From positions 1 to 9,705 of the forward strand of contig LVAZ01000489.1 of assembly GCA_001603055.1 (NCBI GenBank): 9,705 nucleotides of DNA, in the 5' to 3' direction. Positions 5,029-9,705 of this stretch are shown here, piece by piece. The translations under genes were made by a program, and so were the position numbers. The number at the start of each line of letters is the position of its first letter. Position 1 is the stretch's first letter. This stretch comes from Victivallales bacterium Lenti_02. Lineage in GTDB: Bacteria; Verrucomicrobiota; Lentisphaeria; Oligosphaerales; Lenti-02. The notes beneath the pieces are model-generated. The model searched no databases and had not been told where the DNA came from. It saw only the letters and a program-made list of their open reading frames with translations.

Positions 5029-7572
5029 TCAGTTTTCGCTCTCCAGGGCTGTCCGCACCTTTTCGGCGAGTTCCTGGATGGAAAATGGTTTGGAGAGGAA
5101 GTTCTCGCCCTCGGCGAGGACGCAGCGATGGGTGAGCGAATGGGCCATGTAGCCCGACATGAACAGCACCTTGGTTTCCGGATGGCGGCGGCGGATGACT
5201 TCGGCCAGATCGCAGCCGTTCATCTCGGGCATGACCACGTCGGTGATGAGCAGATGGATTCCGGCGGGGTGCGCCGCCGCCGTCCGCACGGCCTCAGCGG
5301 GACTGGTGGCCGCCAGCACCGTGTAGCCCTGGCGTTCGAGCATGGTCTCGGCCATGTTCAGAATCGCGGGCTCGTCCTCCACCAGCAGGACAGTCTCCCA
5401 GCCCCGCGCCGCAGGCTTTGCCGACTTCTCCTCGGCCAGGATGGCGGCTTCCGCCGCATGCCGGGGCAGGTAAATCCGGAAGGTCGTCCCTTGGCCGGGC
5501 TCGCTATAGACGGTGACGAACCCGCTGTTCTGCTTGACGATGCCGTAGACCGTGGCCAGCCCCAGGCCGGTGCCCTTGCCGATGGGCTTGGTGGTGAAGA
5601 ACGGCTCGAATATCTTCGCCAGGATTTCCTGGTCCATGCCGCAGCCATCGTCGCTCACGGCCAGCAACACGAACGCGCCCGGAAGATGATCCGGATGGGC
5701 CTCGCAGTAGGCCCGGTCGAAGAAGGCGTTCCCCGTCTCGATGGTGATCCGGCCCGGGCCCGCGATGGCATCCCTGGCGTTGACGCAGAGATTGGCCAGA
5801 ATCTGCTCGATTTGGGAAAGGTCCACGTGGACCTGCCCCAGCTTCCCGTCCGGAAACCAGGCGAGATCGATATCCTCGCCCGCCAGACGCTCCAGCATCT
5901 TCAGCATGCCTTCCACGACCGCGTTGAGGTCCAGCACCTTGGGCGCGATGGTCTGCTTGCGGGCGAAGGCCAGCAGTTGCCGGGTGAGAGCGGCGGAGCG
6001 CGCGGCGGCCTTCTGGATTTCGAGAATCGCCTCGTACTGCGGCTGCTCCGGGGGCAGGTCGTCGAGCACCATTTCGGCATGGCCGAGGATGACGCTCAGC
6101 ATGTTGTTGAAGTCGTGCGCCACGCCGCCGGCCAGCCGACCGACGGACTCCATCTTCTGCGCCTGGTTCAACTGGTCGTGCAGCCGCTCCCGCTCCGCCT
6201 CGGCCTGCTGGCGCTCGGTGATGTCCCGGAACACCCCAAGCATGCACCTGCGGCCGCCCAGTTCGAGAGTCGAGGCGTGGATGTCCGCCTGGAATACACT
6301 GCCGTCCCGGCGGAGAACGGGAATGTCCGTGGCCAGGGTGATTTCCTCCTGCCGCAGCCGTTCGAACTCCGCCAGCGCATGGTCCCGGCTCGCCGCCGGA
6401 TGGATGTCGCCAATCGTCAGCGCGCACAGTTCCTCTTCGCCGTAGCCCAGCATGCGGCAGATGGCCGGGTTGGCCCGGATCAGCCGGCGCGTCTCGCCAT
6501 CAGCCATAAGGATGCCGTCCTGCACGCCTTCGAAAATGGCCACCAGGGTATGTTCCGATTCGCGGTGCGCCTGTTCCGTCTGGATACTGTGCAGGGCGAA
6601 AGCCAGGTCGCCCCCCACCTCTTCGAGCAGCGAACTTTCCGATTCCACCGCCGCGAACTGGGGCGCGGCCACAACGGCCAGACAGCCGAAGGACCGGCCC
6701 TCGTGGAGCAGCGGGACGGAGATCGTGGTGCCGACCGCATAGCTCCTCTCCAGAGGACAGCCCTTGCAGGCCGCCGAATGGCAGGACCGCCGCGCCGTCG
6801 CCGAGGCTTCCCGATAGCAGGGCGGCCAAGTGCCGCCGCGAATGTCCGCGACCAGTCTGGCGAAAGCCGCGCGGTCGAATCCCTCCTGCACCGCGAGAAA
6901 CTCCCCCGACCCGTCGTCGGGAACCACGATCCAGGCCGCATGGAACCCTTGGGTGGCGACCAGGATTCCGCAGGCCGCCTCGACCAACTGCCGGGGCCGC
7001 TTCTCCCGCACGATCAACTGGTTGACCGAACGGATGGCCACCAGGACCCGGTTCAGATGGTCGAGCCGGCGTTCGCTCTCGTCGCGCTGTTTGAGAACGG
7101 TTTCGAGTTCCTCCAGCTTGTGCTCCAGCTTGCGCACCAGCACTTGGTTGTACTCGCGCATCACGACCGTCTCGGTGGCATCAAGGGCGGGCGACGTGGA
7201 TCTGCCCTTGGCCAGGGCCAGATGCACCTCGCGCAGCAGGTCGTCCGGCTCCATGGGCTTGACCAGGAAACGGTCCGCCCCCATGTCCAGAGCCAGCTTC
7301 TCGTCGCGGGGGTCCTTGTAGGTCGCGGTGTAGAAGATGAAAGGAATGGGGCGCAGGACCGGATCCCGCTTCCACTCCCGGCACAGGGCGAAGCCGTCCA
7401 TGCCGGGCATCAGGATGTCGCTCACCACCAAATCCGGCGGCGCGGACCGCGCCAGGCCGAGAGCCTCCGCCCCGTCTTCCGCGCAGCGGACAGCATGCCC
7501 GTTGCCGACAAGCAGCGCCTGGAGCAGATAGAGGTTTTCCGGCTTGTCGTCGACGACCAGAATGGCACTCAT
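5029..7572 (-). CDS. Cytosolic hybrid histidine kinase, REC-GAF-PAS-HisKA-HATPase-REC
   Basis: The 847 residues contain, in order: a receiver domain (acidic D8-D9, phospho-acceptor D52, K105); a coiled-coil linker at about 135-185; a GAF domain at about 193-330; a PAS domain at about 340-455; HisKA with phospho-acceptor H486 in GGVAHDFNN; an ATPase domain with N-box N594/N598, G1 DDGCGMD at 641-647, FEPFFTTK at 655-662 and G2 GKGTGLGLA at 665-673; and a second receiver (E732-D733, D778, S806, K828). No membrane segment is seen. The GAF domain carries four cysteines (C252, C264, C269, C272) that could bind a metal or act in redox sensing. The ATG at 7572 overlaps the stop of the upstream regulator gene (ATGA) and has GGAGGGGA about ten bases before it, so the two are translationally coupled. 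Phosphate probably enters or leaves through the receivers; the output partner is not in the window. Confidence 0.93.
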   Translation of the reverse strand: MSAILVVDDKPENLYLLQALLVGNGHAVRCAEDGAEALGLARSAPPDLVVSDILMPGMDGFALCREWKRDPVLRPIPFIFYTATYKDPRDEKLALDMGADRFLVKPMEPDDLLREVHLALAKGRSTSPALDATETVVMREYNQVLVRKLEHKLEELETVLKQRDESERRLDHLNRVLVAIRSVNQLIVREKRPRQLVEAACGILVATQGFHAAWIVVPDDGSGEFLAVQEGFDRAAFARLVADIRGGTWPPCYREASATARRSCHSAACKGCPLERSYAVGTTISVPLLHEGRSFGCLAVVAAPQFAAVESESSLLEEVGGDLAFALHSIQTEQAHRESEHTLVAIFEGVQDGILMADGETRRLIRANPAICRMLGYGEEELCALTIGDIHPAASRDHALAEFERLRQEEITLATDIPVLRRDGSVFQADIHASTLELGGRRCMLGVFRDITERQQAEAERERLHDQLNQAQKMESVGRLAGGVAHDFNNMLSVILGHAEMVLDDLPPEQPQYEAILEIQKAAARSAALTRQLLAFARKQTIAPKVLDLNAVVEGMLKMLERLAGEDIDLAWFPDGKLGQVHVDLSQIEQILANLCVNARDAIAGPGRITIETGNAFFDRAYCEAHPDHLPGAFVLLAVSDDGCGMDQEILAKIFEPFFTTKPIGKGTGLGLATVYGIVKQNSGFVTVYSEPGQGTTFRIYLPRHAAEAAILAEEKSAKPAARGWETVLLVEDEPAILNMAETMLERQGYTVLAATSPAEAVRTAAAHPAGIHLLITDVVMPEMNGCDLAEVIRRRHPETKVLFMSGYMAHSLTHRCVLAEGENFLSKPFSIQELAEKVRTALESEN
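6757..6819 (-). other. Four-cysteine cluster in the GAF domain of the hybrid kinase
   Basis: Residues 252-272 of the hybrid kinase have the spacing C-x11-C-x4-C-x2-C, located in the loop region of the GAF domain. The last three cysteines read SCHSAACKGCPL. Such spacing fits a zinc, iron-sulphur or redox-disulphide site. The binding is inferred; only the cysteines are seen. Confidence 0.6.
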
Positions 7573-7972
7573 GGCGCTTGCGTCCCCTCCCCGCCGTCCT
7601 TCCCGTCCGGCAGGTGCTGCCGGATGCGATTCACGAACGTCTCCGGATCGATGGGTTTCTCGACATAGTCCGTGGCCCCGGCCGCCAGACATTTTTCGCG
7701 GTCCCCCGGCATGGCGTAGGAGGTCACCGCGACAATCGGGATGTCCTTCAGGCCGGCTTCGCCGCGCAGTTCGCGGGCGACGGCATAGCCGTCCAGCAGC
7801 GGCAACTGGATGTCGAGCAGGATCATGGCCGGCACCAGGCGCTTGGCCAGGTCGATGCCCTGCCGTCCGTCGGTGGCGGCCTCGACGGTGAAGCCGTGGC
7901 GTTCGAGCAGAAAGCGCATCAGATAGAGATTCTGCTCGTTGTCCTCGATGATGAGAATGGTCGCGGAACGGC

Positions 7973-7976
<4 letters not shown>
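7569..7976 (-). CDS. Single-domain response regulator (CheY/DivK-like)
   Basis: The 135 residues form one receiver domain and no output domain. The acidic pocket is E11-D12, the phospho-acceptor D55 lies in LLDIQLP, the switch residue is T85 and the conserved lysine is K107 in EKPID. The short tail (PDGKDGGEGTQAP) is likely disordered. Its ATG overlaps the stop of the upstream sensor kinase gene (ATGA), and GGAGGGGAG lies six bases before the start. Its own stop overlaps the hybrid kinase start in the same way. It probably receives phosphate from the sensor kinase and passes it on or acts by protein binding, as DivK- and CheY-type proteins do. Confidence 0.93.

Positions 7977-9705
<1,729 letters not shown>

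Noticed and set aside
4882..7668. Very long open frame (928 codons) on the plus strand opposite the hybrid kinase gene
   Set aside because: It is an antisense shadow produced by high G+C codon bias. The translation is rich in His, Arg, Gly and Gln with no recognisable domain, while the minus strand encodes a complete hybrid kinase.

Overview
The window is a GC-rich (roughly two thirds G+C), densely coded stretch of bacterial chromosome. It holds eight protein genes, no RNA genes, no mobile elements and no CRISPR array. The gene content is a DUF4838/GH67-N-like secreted protein, a secreted PHP protein carrying a LamG jellyroll domain, a long ArgB with an N-terminal helix, and sensor kinases with periplasmic solute-binding and GAF domains. 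Together these suggest a PVC-group bacterium (Verrucomicrobiota, Kiritimatiellota or Lentisphaerota). This assignment is an inference from family content; there is no rRNA or other marker here to confirm it.

Left edge (1-2275): two secreted proteins are transcribed divergently from a 123-bp intergenic region. The minus-strand gene (DUF4838-like, cut by the window edge) and the plus-strand gene (PHP phosphoesterase with an internal LamG module) have candidate promoters that overlap back to back, and an imperfect 15-bp dyad lies on the overlap. The plus-strand gene ends 37 bp from the convergent ribF.

Middle (2313-4952): three minus-strand genes lie in the order PHP phosphoesterase, argB, ribF. 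argB and ribF are 10 bp apart and almost certainly co-transcribed. A 107-bp gap upstream of argB holds a candidate promoter followed by a perfect 14-bp palindrome, so argB-ribF may have its own control. Their products are arginine-pathway N-acetylglutamate kinase and the FMN/FAD-forming bifunctional enzyme.

Right edge (5029-9705): three minus-strand signalling genes are coupled by two 4-nt ATGA overlaps. The order is a membrane histidine kinase with a periplasmic solute-binding sensor (start just outside the window), a single-domain response regulator, and a cytosolic REC-GAF-PAS-kinase-REC hybrid protein. They probably form one phosphorelay, but none of the visible proteins has a DNA-binding or enzymatic output domain and no HPt domain is visible, so the end point lies elsewhere.

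Most genes belong to known families. The less ordinary points are the LamG module that splits a PHP domain, the four-cysteine cluster in the GAF domain of the hybrid kinase, the output-less phosphorelay, and the two operator-like dyads. I see no clear evidence of an entirely new system.
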